From the NCBI GenBank assembly GCA_028095005.1, contig CM051463.1, positions 7,555,052 to 7,619,051 of the forward strand: a DNA stretch of 64,000 nt. Reading direction: 5' to 3'. The position numbers were made by a program, and so were the translations under genes. The notes under the pieces were generated by a model that was given only the letters and a program-made list of their open reading frames with translations, ran no database searches and was not told the origin of the DNA. Position 1 is the stretch's first letter, and every line of letters begins with the position of its first letter. The DNA comes from Rhynchospora pubera (taxonomy: Eukaryota; Streptophyta; Magnoliopsida; Poales; Cyperaceae). This document shows positions 1 through 12,479 of this stretch, piece by piece.

Positions 1-1966
1 GATGATTTGCTAATTATGATATCAAAGGATGATTAAATAATGTTACATTATAATCTCATATCCCAACTAGATATGGTAATTAGTCATTTATGTAGAGTTC
101 TCAGCTACATTTCTTTTTTTTTTAGTGAAGTAAAATACTAATCATTTTGAAAAGAACCATTTTTATTGATTCCTGATGATAATATAATACTGTATGTTAC
201 ATATATAATGGTGAGCTTAGATAACAACTTATAATCATGTCTACAAATTTTATTTTATTTTATTTTATTTTTGCAGTTATTTTCTTCTATTTATTCTTTA
301 AGGGAAAACAAGGCAAATATGTTTGAAGTATTACACATAGATAATTATTTGCCAATATATGTTGTTGCCAAACTAAAATGAGTGGTTTACAAATTATCAC
401 ACTAGATGATTACAAAAGGTGAGCTTCTTTCGTAGATTATCTAGAATTGTGTGGTTCTCACCATGCTATGTAAAAGAATATATACTTGATATTTCATCCC
501 ATTTTATGTGATCTATCCTGGGGATCCATTACAAGCTCTTAATTAGTATTAAAAAAAAGGATATTTATATTTTCTTTCTCAACACGTACATAGTGTTATT
601 TATCTTTGCTAATAAGAATTATGCTCAATGAATACAACTGAGCAATGAATATAATGAGATAGAAACTCATGAACATAAATCAATTATATGTATAAATAAT
701 GTAATTTTACAATTACTTGAGGCCATAATTTCTATTCAATTCTTCTAGCAACGTATAATATGGGCTCCAAACTGTTCCATTATCTCTCTCATCTAGTATT
801 CAAACAAATTGATAGAGATGATATTAAAAATACAGAGGTATTTAATTTAATTTGAATGGTGCTTTCTAGTACTCATTTATTTTGCTAATTTGCCATATTT
901 TTGTGTTTTCTGTACATATGAGTCGATCCTTCTGAATTGTCAATTGGCCGCAAATCAATACGTAGTTTAGAAAAGAGTTTGCAGAGTAGGATACCTGTTG
1001 TGAATAATACAGATGCCAAAATCAACGACATTGTGAGGTGCTGATTCCACTTTGTTGCCGTAAGAAATTCTTTGGTCATAGGTCTCCATGCATGCTTGTG
1101 ACACATCTTTTGCACGTATAAATATATGTCTATATCAATATTCAATATGTGATTAATGGAAGCAATTTATCTCATCGCATTGCTGGACCTAAAAAACAGT
1201 AGCAAGTAAAACAAAAATAATATTTTCAAGATTTATCAATATCTGTTTAATTTAAGAAATTCAGTGCATTGCTAGTCCTAAGAAGCAGTAGCAAGTTCAA
1301 AAACAATAATATTTTACTTTGCAATCAAAATGATATCAGATGATCTTTTCCAGATACCCTTGCTTTTTTCAGACAAAGAATTAGAGTTTTAAGCATTCTC
1401 AATGTACGCATCGTTAATGTTGCACTACTCTTCAAGTAAATTCAAGATACTTTTTGCACACAGAGACGAGCACTTTTCCTCCATGGGTGGGTAGAGAGGG
1501 ACGGGAGAGAGAGAGAGGCTCCAACTTGAACCACCATGGAACAGTTTTCGTGACAAGATTTGTGGCTCTCTCTGTGTAGAGGCCCTCTTCCACAATTCAA
1601 TCAAACAACTGACCTTCTTCATAATACCTATTGTATTACATATACGCATTTACCATTCAATCCACAAAAACACCAAATTAAGCAATATGGTGGACATGAC
1701 ATAACTCTAAGCTCTGAATATGGATAGAACAGAGACTACAATAGATTCAAAGATGGTGATTCTGTAAAAATGCATGTTTGATGTTCACTGACAAAAACAA
1801 CACTTAACAGAAAGAGGACCATGATACATGTCCAGACAAAAAATAAAATCAACAAAAAGAATGTAGTCACAAACCAAAGATTATTTGCTTTTGTGCCCTG
1901 GGTGTTATTCTTGAACTTCAACTCCGGCAAACAGGTGTTGTTATAAAATTTACTCATACTAGGACT

Positions 1967-2515
1967 TAGGGCTGTATACGAGCCGAGTTCGAGCGAGTTA
2001 GCCTCAACTCGAACTCGAACTCGTCACAACTCGAGTCAACTCGTGACTCGATAGCAAAACAGTTCCGAGCCATTCGAGCTAACTCGAACTCGGCTCATTT
2101 TAACTCGAGCCAACTCGTGACTCGGCAACGAACTCGTGAGAAGGTGTTGAGGTATTAGTCACCTTAGAATTTTGCTCGAAAATCGAAAAAGAGGAGCAGT
2201 CATGACGGTGTAAGGGTTGAAAAAAGGTCTGGGGACTTGGGGACTAGGGTTAGTGAACGAGTTATTGGACTGCAAGTCAATAAAATTATTGGACCGTATA
2301 TTAATGTGATAATATTTTATTTTTTGCAGCCTGTATATTCTGACTCGAGTTGTACCGAGTCGAGTTGGGTCCAACTCGAACTCGGCTCATAAAATTAACG
2401 AGTTGGCATAACTCGAGTTGTTATAACTCGAGTTCTTCTAACTCGAGTTTTCATCGAGCTTTTTTCGAGTCGAGTTCGAGTAACTCACGAGTTACGAGTT
2501 TTTTGCTCACCCCTA
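1967..2515. mobile_element. Non-autonomous hAT element (MITE)
   Basis: 549-bp element with hAT-type ends: it begins TAGGGCTG and ends CACCCCTA. It is flanked by a perfect 8-bp target-site duplication CTAGGACT (1959-1966 and 2516-2523). Both subterminal arms are packed with ACTCGAGT/GAACTCG motifs in both orientations, probably transposase-binding repeats. No coding capacity. The equivalent region is absent from duplication copy B. Confidence 0.9.
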
Positions 2516-3251
2516 CTAGGACTACGACCATAAGACCAATATATAAATATTTTGTATATCAGGTTCAAAATGAGAGCTGATTTTCAAATTATCATCCCAT
2601 TTGACAGTTAAATTAGACCTTTGCATTTATTGAATAAGAAGGATAATGTGGGGTAAAACGATCAGACAAAATGCATCATAGATACATGCTTTCTCTTTTA
2701 TATCTATATTGTCCTTATTATTTAGTGGCCAAGCAAAGAGCATTTTGTGGCAAATATGAACCAAGAATTGTGGCCTAATGTACAGCCATGAAATTAGTTG
2801 AAGCCAACAGTGGCATCGAAAATGGAGAGAAAAATATTAACATAAATACATACACTTCATAACAGATATTTCTGAGGAAGATGCTATTACATTATAAGGT
2901 CAGTTTTTGGATATTCAGATCTTCCATTCTCTATTACCAAATTCAAGGACTGGGCCACTTAATTATCAAAGAGTAACAGAAAATATAGCTCTAATAAGCT
3001 CTATAAATAATAGTGAGGAAAATATTAACATAAATACATACACTTCACAACATATATTTTTTTGAGGAAGTTGTTATTATATTATAAGGCTGGTTTTTGG
3101 ATATTCGGATCTTCCATTTTCTATTATCGATAAAATTCAAGAACAAAGCCATTAAATTATCAGGAGTAACACAAAATATTTATAATGTAACTGAGCCATT
3201 AAATTCAAGGAGCATGGGTACACAACAACAAAGCTATTTCAATTATCATAT

Positions 3252-3647
3252 GAGAATGGCTAACGTGCCATCGATGGCACGGAGGGTCCCGTGCCATCAA
3301 GTCATTTTTCGAAATCCAAAATTCAAACGGTCAATCCAAACCGTTCAAGTTGTTCTCCATATTGAAATATCTTTGGAGACCAAATTTTATATTTTTTCAA
3401 ATTTTTTTGTTATTTATTATGATATTTTTAAAAACATTATGATTAGAGTATTTCAGGTCCTCCAATTTGAAAATATCATAATAAATAGCAAAAAAATTCG
3501 AAAAAATGTAAAATTTGGTCTCCAAAGGTATTTTAATATTTTGATCAACTTGAACGGTTTGGATCGACCGTTTGACTTTTGAATTTCAAAAAACGAGCCG
3601 ATAGAAAATTGATGGCACGTGCCATCGATGGCGCGTTAGCCATTCTC
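3252..3647. mobile_element. Foldback MULE-like MITE
   Basis: 396-bp near-perfect inverted repeat with terminal repeats of about 29 bp (GAGAATGGCTAACGTGCC at the left end and its complement at the right). It is flanked by a 9-bp target duplication TTATCATAT (3243-3251 and 3648-3656), as expected for Mutator-like elements. The inner arms (AACCGTTCAAG / CTTGAACGGTTTGG) also pair, so the whole element can fold into one hairpin. Copy B at 31006-31025 holds the uninterrupted target site. A related inner sequence lies at 43075-43350. Confidence 0.9.
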
Positions 3648-5290
3648 TTATCATATTAGCCAAGCAAAATATTGTACTAATCATCTCTAATAGTAAATTC
3701 AACGCCATCTATTTTGAGATTGAAATATATGGCAGTGCCATTCTCCAATCCCAGTAATATTTAATTGTACCAAAATAGGATCATCACAGAAGACCTCACA
3801 AATTTTACAACAAACAAAACAGAAACACCAATTTGTGAGTGTTTCATTCTTACTAAAACAACACAATTGTGCTCAAGTGAAGATTACATTCTCTGCTTCG
3901 TTACATAGATTCCAATATCCTATCCATTTGTCACCCAAATTCAAAGCCATAACTTAATTAGGATACTAATGGATATAGTCAAATGCTTTGAGCTTTGAGA
4001 GGTTTCTTTTGGCCTCAGGTGATCGGATCAAAAGAATCTACTGTAAATCTAGAACGAAAAGTAAAAGGTATAGGAATAAGGTACCTCTGAAAGGCCTTTC
4101 ATCCATCCTTTTGCAATCGATAGACATCACCCCATGGAATCGAGAGAGAGAGAGAGAGAGAGAGATTAAAAGGGGAAGAGAAGCGCATTCCATCGTTACA
4201 GTTGAGGCGGGAAGTCGAGTGTGGTGGTTGCGAGATCGGAGGTCTAAACGAGGCCGCCATTGCTCTTCTTTGGGTCGCATATTGAGAGAGAGAGAGAGAG
4301 ATAGACCTGTCAATATGTTAACAAATTAACGTTTTAACGTTACGTATAAAGGGCACGGAACGTTAAATGGCCGAAATTTTAGTTCCGTTGGGCCGACGGA
4401 ACGTTAATTGAAAATGGGCCGCTATTTCCGTAAAAATACGTAACGTAAACGTAAGGCCCATTTCCGTTTACGTTTTTTCCGTATTAACGCTTATAAATTT
4501 TAATCCCCGACATATTCGAGAATTCGGTGAATTGTAGAGGAGAGACGGAGACAACGAGGCTCGAGGCTGTCTGATGGAGACATAAACCTAATGCGCCGCT
4601 CCTCTCTCTCTCTCTCTCTCTATCTGTCGCCTCCTTTAGTCCTTCTTCCCTCGCACGCCTGGTCCTCTCTCTCTGTCTCTCTCTTACACATAACAATACC
4701 TAAGCCTTCGTCAGTCGTCACTCATCAGCAATCACTTCTTCCGCCGTTTCTCTCTGAACAGTAGGGAACAATAGCCATCATGATTGTTTACTTTCAATTC
4801 CTCTTATACATGGATCGTGAAGGGAAAAATGGACAGAAAAGAGAGAGAAAAAAAGAGATCCAGTCAGAGAAAGAAAGGAATCGCTGAAGAGGTGTGGAAA
4901 GCTTGGTGACTGGTGAGGTGGAAGCAAGGTGGTTCGCTATCACGGTGTGGCTGACTGGCTAGTCGGACTCCTCTCCTTTGCCTCTTTCTGGTACACTAGC
5001 AAATCCTATTTCTCTCCTTTGTTCGTTTTTGTTCAAATTGTGGTTCGCTTTTTGGAAATTTGGTACTGTTTTTTTTTGGGAAAATTTCAGAAATTTGTGT
5101 TACATTTTTTTGCAAACTGTTTGTTCTAATCTATATTGGTTCTGTTTGTTACATTTTTTTGGCAAAATTACATAAATTGGGTACTGTTTTGTTCCGATCT
5201 ATATTTACTCAGCCCCATTTAATACCTGTAATTAATGGCGCTAAAGGAGAGACAGTCTCAGAAAGTCAGACAGATATGATTTGCATTGAT

Positions 5291-5640
5291 AGGTTTAATT
5301 AATAACCAATCATTTTGTATCATTAATAGGTGTAGTTAATAGGTTTAATTAATAACCAATCATTTTGTATCATTAATAGGTGTAGTTAATAACCAATAAT
5401 TTTCTGTCATTAATAGATGTAGTTAATAGGTATAGTTAATAACCAATAATTTTCTGTCATTAATAGGTGATTAATTGCCAAGATAGTGCGTGTATAATTT
5501 TCTGTCATTAATTTTCTGTCATTTAATTTTCTGTGATTAATTGCTAATTATTGTGTATAATTTGTAAAACATATTATAGGTGTAGTTAAATTGCTAATTA
5601 TTGTGTATAATTTGTAAAACATATTATAGGTGTAGTTAAA
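5291..5640 (+). repeat. 50-bp tandem repeats upstream of hAT transposase
   Basis: Two identical 50-bp units at 5291-5340 and 5341-5390 are followed by degenerate copies to about 5470. A second unrelated 50-bp unit is repeated at 5541-5590 and 5591-5640. Both end in the shared phrase ATAGGTGTAGTTAA. They lie in the leader or promoter region of the hAT gene. Confidence 0.85.
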
Positions 5641-5787
5641 TGCTTGTATAATTTGTAAAACATATTATAGGTGTAGTTTAATTTTCTGTCATTAATGCTT
5701 GTATTTCTTTTTGTACTTAAATGCTTGTATTTGTATTTTTTTATTTGTACTTAAATACTTAAATGCTTGTATATTTTCAGATTGGTA

Positions 5788-8108
5788 ATGGCAAATGCAG
5801 AGAGTGCATCTGAACCAGATCTTGAACTCTCTGAGGACAGGTACTAACTGCACCTATTAACTACACGGCTACACTTATATTTTTTTTTATATTACAAGTT
5901 GTTTATATTACATGACTGCTATTTTTTAATATTGTAGCTTTGGATTAGATCCAAATTACACTCCAGAGGAAATCCAAAGAGTTCAAAATGAAGCTAGACA
6001 AGTTGATGGTGACACTCAAGTCCCTCAAACACAAGTCCCTCAAACTGAAGTCCCTCAAACAGATCCTGAATGCACCAAAAAAAGAAAAAAAAGAGAAAAA
6101 ATGACCTCTAAATATTGGCAGTATTTCATAAGGGGTGAGCCTAAAGAAGATGGCTTCTATGAGGCCAAATGCAAATTTTGTGGACACACTTATGACATGG
6201 GGAATGGAAGGGGCACTGGTTCTTTGATGCACCATTTTGAAAAGGCTTGCGAAAAGGTGCCAAAAGCCATGAGACACAAACCTAGTGCTCTACAGAAAAT
6301 GTTGCAAGCTGGTACTACTACAGGTACAACTTGATTACTTGAGTGTTTCCCCTTTATTTCATTTTTTAAATATATTATGTACATGTAAATTATATTATGT
6401 ACTTCTATTTTTAATGCAGCACCAGCTCTTGATGTGTGGGAATTTAATCAAATGAAATGTAGAAAGGGCCTTGCAAGAATGGTAGTTGCTCATGACTATC
6501 CTTTTAATTGTGTGAATCATTACTTTTTGAGAGAATTCTTAAGAGACTTGCACGTGTTAAACCTTATAGTCCAAGATGGACTTGATGTGTTAGGTGATGA
6601 GATAACAATTATTCGAGAGACGATGAAGTACATTCGTCACTCACAGTCAAGAATGGAGAAGTTTAAGAAAGCTGTAGCTCAGGTTGATGAATTGATACTA
6701 TCATACTACACTTTATTTAATTTTGTTCTTGAAATGTAATTTTTATTAACTAATTATGTTGTATGCAATTTCAGGTAAAGGGCCCCGATAAAAAACCGGC
6801 ATGGGATGTTCAAACAAGGTGGAACTCCACCTATCTCATGTTGCAACTAGCATTTGAATTGAGAAAATCAATTGAAAGGTTTGTCGTTCTTGATAAAAAT
6901 CCCGAGCTAGTTGATGGTCTTGATTGGAACAAATTAAAGGCTTTACTTGATTGCCTAAAGGTTTTTTATGATGCTACTTTAACACTTAGTGGAACCAAGT
7001 ATCCAACTCTCAACTTATTCTTTCCAGAGTTCTGTGAAGTTTGTTTAAGCATCAAGAAGATGAGGAATTCTAACTATCCATTCATAGTTGAGATGAGTTC
7101 AAAAATGTATGCTAAGTGGGACAAGTATTGGACTGGTGGTAACATGTTGCTAGCAATTGCTTGTGTGTTTGATCCAAGATCAAAACTTGGTGTTGTTGAG
7201 TATTACATTAAGGAGATGTATCCTCATGACTATGACACATTCATGGCCAACTTGAATAATTGCATTAATGCATTATTCAAGGATTATGAGAAATCATACA
7301 ATAGGCAGTCACAAGAACAAATTGGTAGCTCATCACAACAAGTGAGGTAATATCTCTAGTCTCCACTTGAACAAATTGTATATCTATCTAAATTGCATTA
7401 TATAGTAAAGTGCATGTTATCTATTGTTTCCAAAATATGAATTACAAGTAATAAGATGTGTGCTTGAGCAATTTTTAGTTACATGCATATCCATGCAAAA
7501 TGACATGGAGTAATTTTTGAATAATCTGTTACTTGTAATGTGTGCTCGAGTAATTTTTGTGTTTGATATATTAGTGCCTCGGCTAGAGAGACTCAAAGTG
7601 ACACAAGGGCTGGATTGAAAGATTACATGAAAAATAAAAAGAGGGCTGATCCTAAAAAATCAGAATTAGAGGAATATCTAGCCGATGGATTAGATGAAAA
7701 CAGCTTGGATGTTGCATTTGATATCTTGTCATGGTGGAAATTAAAGGCAGCCAAGTTTCCAATTTTGTCTCGGCTTGCTCGAGACATCCTAGCTGTGCCA
7801 ATCTCCACTGTGGCATCTGAGTCTACGTTTAGTAATAGTGGTAGAACTCTAAGTCCAATAAGGAGCTCATTAAATGATGAAAGCATTGAGGCTCTCATAT
7901 GTGCTCAAGATTGGTTGAGAGCTTCAGTCACAGGTACGACATCTTTATATTATGCTTAATGTTTATATTACTCATATGTACCTGTCATATATATACTAAC
8001 ATGCATCTTTATATTATGCTTAATGTAGAAAATGGTGGGGACTTTGGTGAGGTACTTTGGTCAAGTGATGAAACGCCATCGGATGCCGATGGCACTACCC
8101 ACTGTTAG
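5788..8108 (+). CDS. hAT transposase, BED finger and hATC domain, internally deleted
   Basis: Six exons join in one open frame of 570 residues: 5788-5840, 5938-6323, 6420-6682, 6775-7346, 7575-7933 and 8029-8108. Every junction is GT-AG and the phases agree. The N-terminus has a Q-V-P-Q-T repeat (45-59) and a basic nuclear-localisation-like stretch (65-72). A BED zinc finger follows (C96-x2-C99 ... H117-x4-C122). The hAT TRWNSTYLML motif lies at 248-257, and the C-terminal hATC dimerisation region at about 455-550 contains the paired Trp (478-479) and VPISTVASESTFS. Plant hAT transposases usually have some 200 more residues between the region ending at about residue 190 and the HxLNLIVQDGL motif. 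Here the two are fused directly (about nt 6548-6555), which removes the segment that carries the first catalytic acidic residues. The product could bind DNA and dimerise but should not cut. The ATG is chosen because it opens exon 1 just downstream of a TTTTCAG sequence; a further 5' non-coding exon is possible. Confidence 0.85.
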
Positions 8109-9052
8109 TGGGAACTTTGGTGACTGGTGAGGTACTCTAAATCATTTTGGAACATTTTGTATGCCTTGCATTATGTTTAGATGTTTACAAGGCATGTTGG
8201 ATTCATCAGATACTTGTGTAATTGTGCTTGTGTACTTTATGGCTCTTTGGCTCCTTGCATAGTTGCATGGTTGAAGCCTGGAGTTAGATTAGCTTGTTAG
8301 AGTACGATGGATTATGTTGTTTTTTGGTGGTTGAAGCCTGGAGTTGTAACAAGTGCACAAGTACACAATTTCTGCACTTGTGCAACTCTTTGGCTCCTTG
8401 GATAGTTGGATCTCAAGCAATGACCTCCAATGATGATTCATGTGTTTTATGGTTTTCTATTTAGCCATTGGCTGAGAATGGTAAAAACTGAGGAGATAGC
8501 TTGAGATTCAAAGTAGTTAATATGCTTAGTTTATGTGTGTTTATGCTCTGAGTTGAATTCAAAGTTGAGATTCCAAGTAGTTAATGTGCTCTCAGTTTAT
8601 GTAATGCTCTGGTTCACTGTTTGGCTTGCTTGCTTGAGATGTATTTTGACCTCTTTAATACATTTTATTTGCTATGTTGAGATATGTTTGGCTGCCGTAT
8701 AAATTGGTTTTAAACTTGCAAATTTTCTATGTTAGTTGATATAGTTTTTAAATTGTTTTTGGTAACTTGATTGGAGGGAAAAACGGAAGTCAATTTCTAA
8801 CGTTATTAACGTTTTTTCCGTTAATGTACACGTAACATTAAGCGGAAGGAAAAAGCTTTACGTTTATTAAATGAAACGTTAAACGTTACATAATTCTATT
8901 CCGTCACATTAACGTAACATTAAACGTAAGAGGGGATTTCCGTTAATGTTTCTAACGTTTGACAGGTCTAGAGAGAGATGGATGAATGAACAATGGAGAG
9001 TTGGAGACCGTGAAGAAATCAAAGAGGCGCGCAAAAAGTAGCAATAGAATAG

Positions 9053-10810
9053 CCGAAACTTTTTTTTATTAGTAAATATTATAATAAAATAAGCAATTTA
9101 GTAAATCGAGAAACTTTTTATATCGGTAGTAATTTTCGAACGCCATTGACATGAGTCGTCATTACCAACGGCGACTCCTACCTGCCAGGAGTCGCCATTG
9201 GTAATGGTGTCGTCCGGTTTTCTCTTTGAGCGACTCTAGTGTGTGGTGTGTGTCAAAGAAAGACTACAGAGGAGTCGCCTGAAAGAAGGAAAAAGAAGGA
9301 AAGGGCCCGTTTGGAAAAGAGAAGAGAAAAAAAATAGATTAACATAAATATTTTTATTGAAAAAATGCAGTAAATTAATTGTAAATTAAAAATACTGTTG
9401 CAAAATTAAAATTTATTGAAAAAAATACTGTTGTAAATTATAGGAAAAAAATATTGTTGAAAATATTGTTGTAAATTTATAGGATGAAAAAAAATACATC
9501 CCATTTTTTTTATTTTTTTATACAACTAAATTAATTAAGCCTTCCTTAATTGTATAAATTACCAAACAGTTAAAGTTTTTTAATAATAATAATTGTCTAA
9601 ATTGATAAATAGGAACTTTTTAAGTATACGAAAATAATTGTGTATTGTTTCTGAATTTTTTTTATTAGATTATGCCTCCACGTTGAGCATCTAGTGGAGG
9701 CGGTGAGCCATCTGCTAGAAGGAGACGGACGGAAGCGACGCTTGCCTCACGACAAAATCCAGCAGTCGCACATGAAATTATACAACTTTCGTGTAGAATT
9801 TTGTGTCCTCAAATTTCAAATTTTCTGACAAACCGTTTGATCAATAAAAATCATACAAAATAGCAAGAAAACCAACTTGTAATGATAAAAACTGCGCAGG
9901 GTACCAAATGTATGGCGCTAGAAAACTGCCAAAAAAGACTAAAAAATATAAAAAAAACTTTTCAATGCTCACTTCTATACCTACTTTCGTATCCTTAAAT
10001 TTCAAAATTTTCCGACAAACCGTTTCATCAACAAAAATTATACAAAACTGCAAGAAAACCAACTTGTAATGATAAAAACCGCGCAGGGTACCAAATGTAT
10101 GGCTCTAGAAAACTGCCAAAGAAGACTAAAAAAAATCTAAAAAAAAACTTTTCAATGCTCACTGCCATACCTATTTTCGTGTACTCAAATTTTAAAATTT
10201 TCTGACAAACCGTTTGATCAACAAAAATTATACAAAACAGCAAGAAAACCAACTTGTAACGATAAAAACTGCGCATGGTACCAAATGTATGGCGCTAGAA
10301 AACTGCCAAAGAATACTAAAAAAAATCTAAAAAAGACTTCCCAATGCTCACTTCCATACCTACTTTCGTGTCTTTAAATTTCAAAATTTTCCGACAAACC
10401 GTTTGATCAACAAAAATTATACAATACAGCAAGAAAACTAACTTGTAACGATAAAAATTGCGCAGGTTACCAAATGTATGGCGCTAGAAAACTGCCAAAG
10501 AATACTAAAAAAAAATTAAAAAAAAATTTTCCAATGCTCACTTCCATACATACTTTCGTGTCCTCAAATTTCAAAATTTTCCGACAAACCATTTGATCTA
10601 CACAAATTGCACAAAACAGCAAGAAAATCTGCCGAAATTTGAGCTAAAACATGGGGAAAAAATAACAGGAATCGCCGTTGGACAGGAGTCGTCATTGGTA
10701 ATGGCGACTCCTGTCCAATGGTGTCCCGACATTACTACTAATATTAAATATTTTCTCGATTTACTAAAAACGTTTATTTTTATAATATTTATTATTAATA
10801 AAAAATTCGG
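9053..10810. mobile_element. Mutator-like element with internal tandem repeats
   Basis: 1758-bp element starting CCGAAACTTTTTTTATTAG and ending in the complement (...AATAAAAAATTCGG). Terminal repeats extend, with mismatches, more than 100 bp inward and include GGCGACTCC/GGAGTCGCC inverted motifs. A perfect 9-bp target duplication ATAGAATAG flanks it (9044-9052 and 10811-10819), diagnostic for the Mutator superfamily. The paralogous empty site is at about 31549-31565. No transposase was found. A short sequence starting ATGCCTCCACG at about 9672 looks like a gene start but is stopped after four codons. Confidence 0.9.
9800..10640. repeat. About 185-bp tandem repeat array inside the Mutator-like element
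   Basis: About 4.6 head-to-tail copies of a unit containing TTTCAAAATTTTCCGACAAAC, ATACAAAACAGCAAGAAAAC and GGTACCAAATGTATGGCGC. Copies start near 9805, 9990, 10170, 10360 and 10558. The minus-strand reading frames across it repeat the same peptide and are a by-product of the array, not genes. Confidence 0.9.
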
Positions 10811-12479
10811 ATAGAATAGAATTGTATGATGTATGATGTGTCGCACAAGAGAACAGTATATCCAGCGGAAGAAACCAACGGTTTGGATGAAACAAAATGT
10901 AGATTGAACGCACCTGATGATGCACTGTGGTTGGCACCGTAGATCTCTACACTGGAAGTGTGAAACCCTTCAAAGCACTAGAGTAGTGGTAGCGGACTAG
11001 CTGTCATCTACAGTCTACTAGAACCAAACCTCTGTTGGGCTCGTGAACGTGTTTTCCAATAATTTATTTATGGAAAACAGGGAAAAATATTAATATTTAA
11101 AAAATTATTTAAGACATACATAACTCATCACGAAATTAATATTATTGGGGGTAATTCTGTCATAAATAATATACTTTTATTATATAGATCTAAATCTAAA
11201 CCATTCATTCATAATTATGGAAATTGTGATTGATTAGGACTTGAATACTGGGTCTAGATTTGAGTCCACGTAAAAAAAATAAGATTCTTGGTATCTTTCT
11301 TTACGCCGTTTACGGTAAATGTTGAGTAGAGTTATTTGAGTTTTGAAATAAATAAAAGGGTGATACTAATATTTCCTTTTCACCTTTTTTATATCATTTG
11401 CAGGGATATCCAGAAAAGGGAGAATATTTGATGATGCAAGGCTCAAGAAAGGGCTGACCCAACCGAATAATTAATGAGATATCATAAATAATGAAATTTT
11501 TGGTCAATTTCTTTTATTTTTTTTACATATCTTCATTTCTAAATAAATAAATTTATGCTATACTTCTCAGCTAAAATGGTTTGCTAACGTGTTTAGCAGA
11601 GCTATTATTTTTGTAATTTTGATGACTCTGTTGAGGGTATATGAATGGATACTCCATTATCGAAGTTAAAAATGATAAAAGTTTTGAATGTTTGTATTAA
11701 TTATAATTACTTGTCAGATATGCATGCCTATTCTAAATTATTGCCTTGATCGCATACGACTCGGTGAATAATTCTTGTTTTATTTTGAACAATTTTAATC
11801 CTTCAGAATTGCGCGTGGACTAATAACTCTTCAAGAAAAAAAAAAGGTTAGTTTGATCAACTCATTGTTCAATTTGGTAATTATTCTCATGATAATTAAA
11901 AAAAAATTTGCTAATGCGAAAACATCATGACTACTAGAGATGTTTTACATGACTACATGCACTCTATTAAAAGAGTGTAGTTTCTTCTGAGTTTATATAA
12001 ATTTTAAAGCCATACATTTTCTAAAATGATGTTTGGGTGTTAAATTAAATATATCTGATAGTCGTCTCTAATTATGTTTTACATCATGAAATATTTTAAA
12101 CGCACGAAATTTTTAATATCGCAAAAACAATTTTGCACTGTGTATCACCTTCGTAGATTAAATAAGAGGTAATTTATGGTGTACAGAAATTTTAAATTGG
12201 ACTTAAATTTTGATCATTCATCTTTGTTTATATTTTAAATAATCGAACTAAATTTAAAAATGATTGCAAATTTTGCATGAATTAAATATCACAATTATAA
12301 TTACACTCTACCACTAGGAATATTTCGTTAACAAAGAAGTACCACCACCCGGTAGCAAGTGTGTCAATTTCTGGAATGATTTTGTATTAGTATATTATAA
12401 TATCTCCTTAACTTTTGTTTAACGAGAATTGATTTGACATAAAAAATAGTAAAAACATGTCAAAAAGGGTAGTCTTGTC

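Larger units (their letters stand above)
4302..8970 (+). mobile_element. hAT-superfamily DNA transposon
   Basis: 4669-bp element with 12-bp terminal inverted repeats TAGACCTGTCAA (left) and the complement TTGACAGGTCTA (right). It is flanked by the 8-bp duplication GAGAGAGA, which is weak by itself because the site is a GA repeat. Subterminal regions (4320-4500 and 8770-8960) carry many AACGTTA/CGTTAACGT motifs in both orientations. The paralogous locus near 31500-31560 lacks the element. It encodes one spliced transposase-derived protein, so it once had full structure but is now defective. Confidence 0.9.
1..12479. repeat. Segmental duplication copy A (interrupted)
   Basis: Matches copy B (29948-36480) in order once insertions are removed. 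1-400 pairs with 29948-30360, 1385-1550 with 30392-30566, 2748-3251 with 30567-31020, 3657-4300 with 31020-31500, 8979-9052 with 31510-31560, 10820-11060 with 31560-31770 and 11380-12360 with about 32050-36470. Runs of 30-60 nearly identical bases are visible at each junction. Stretches 400-1380 and 1550-2745 have no counterpart in copy B. No convincing gene is seen in 1-1958, 2524-3242 or 10820-12479; the short open frames there have no recognisable domains. A minus-strand exon-like piece ending in a splice donor near 4082 is shared with 31310 and may be a decayed first exon. Confidence 0.8.

Noticed and set aside
885..1145. Minus-strand 86-codon frame with one hydrophobic segment
   Set aside because: No recognisable domain, no counterpart in duplication copy B, and no clear exon borders; likely chance in AT-rich DNA.
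1425..1649. Minus-strand 74-codon frame partly shared with 30420-30560
   Set aside because: The shared part is explained by the segmental duplication, and copy B does not keep the frame.
3097..3582. 161-codon plus-strand frame
   Set aside because: It lies across the foldback MITE boundary and is a by-product of the inverted repeat.
3988..4329. Overlapping frames rich in Arg-Glu or Ser-Leu repeats
   Set aside because: They come from GA/CT microsatellite sequence; only a possible decayed minus-strand first exon is noted under copy A.
9841..10276. Two similar minus-strand frames giving hydrophobic peptides
   Set aside because: They are adjacent units of the ~185-bp tandem array, not a membrane-protein family.
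9800..10640. CRISPR-like array
   Set aside because: Units are directly tandem, about 185 bp, with no short repeat plus unique spacer structure, and the DNA is plant nuclear.
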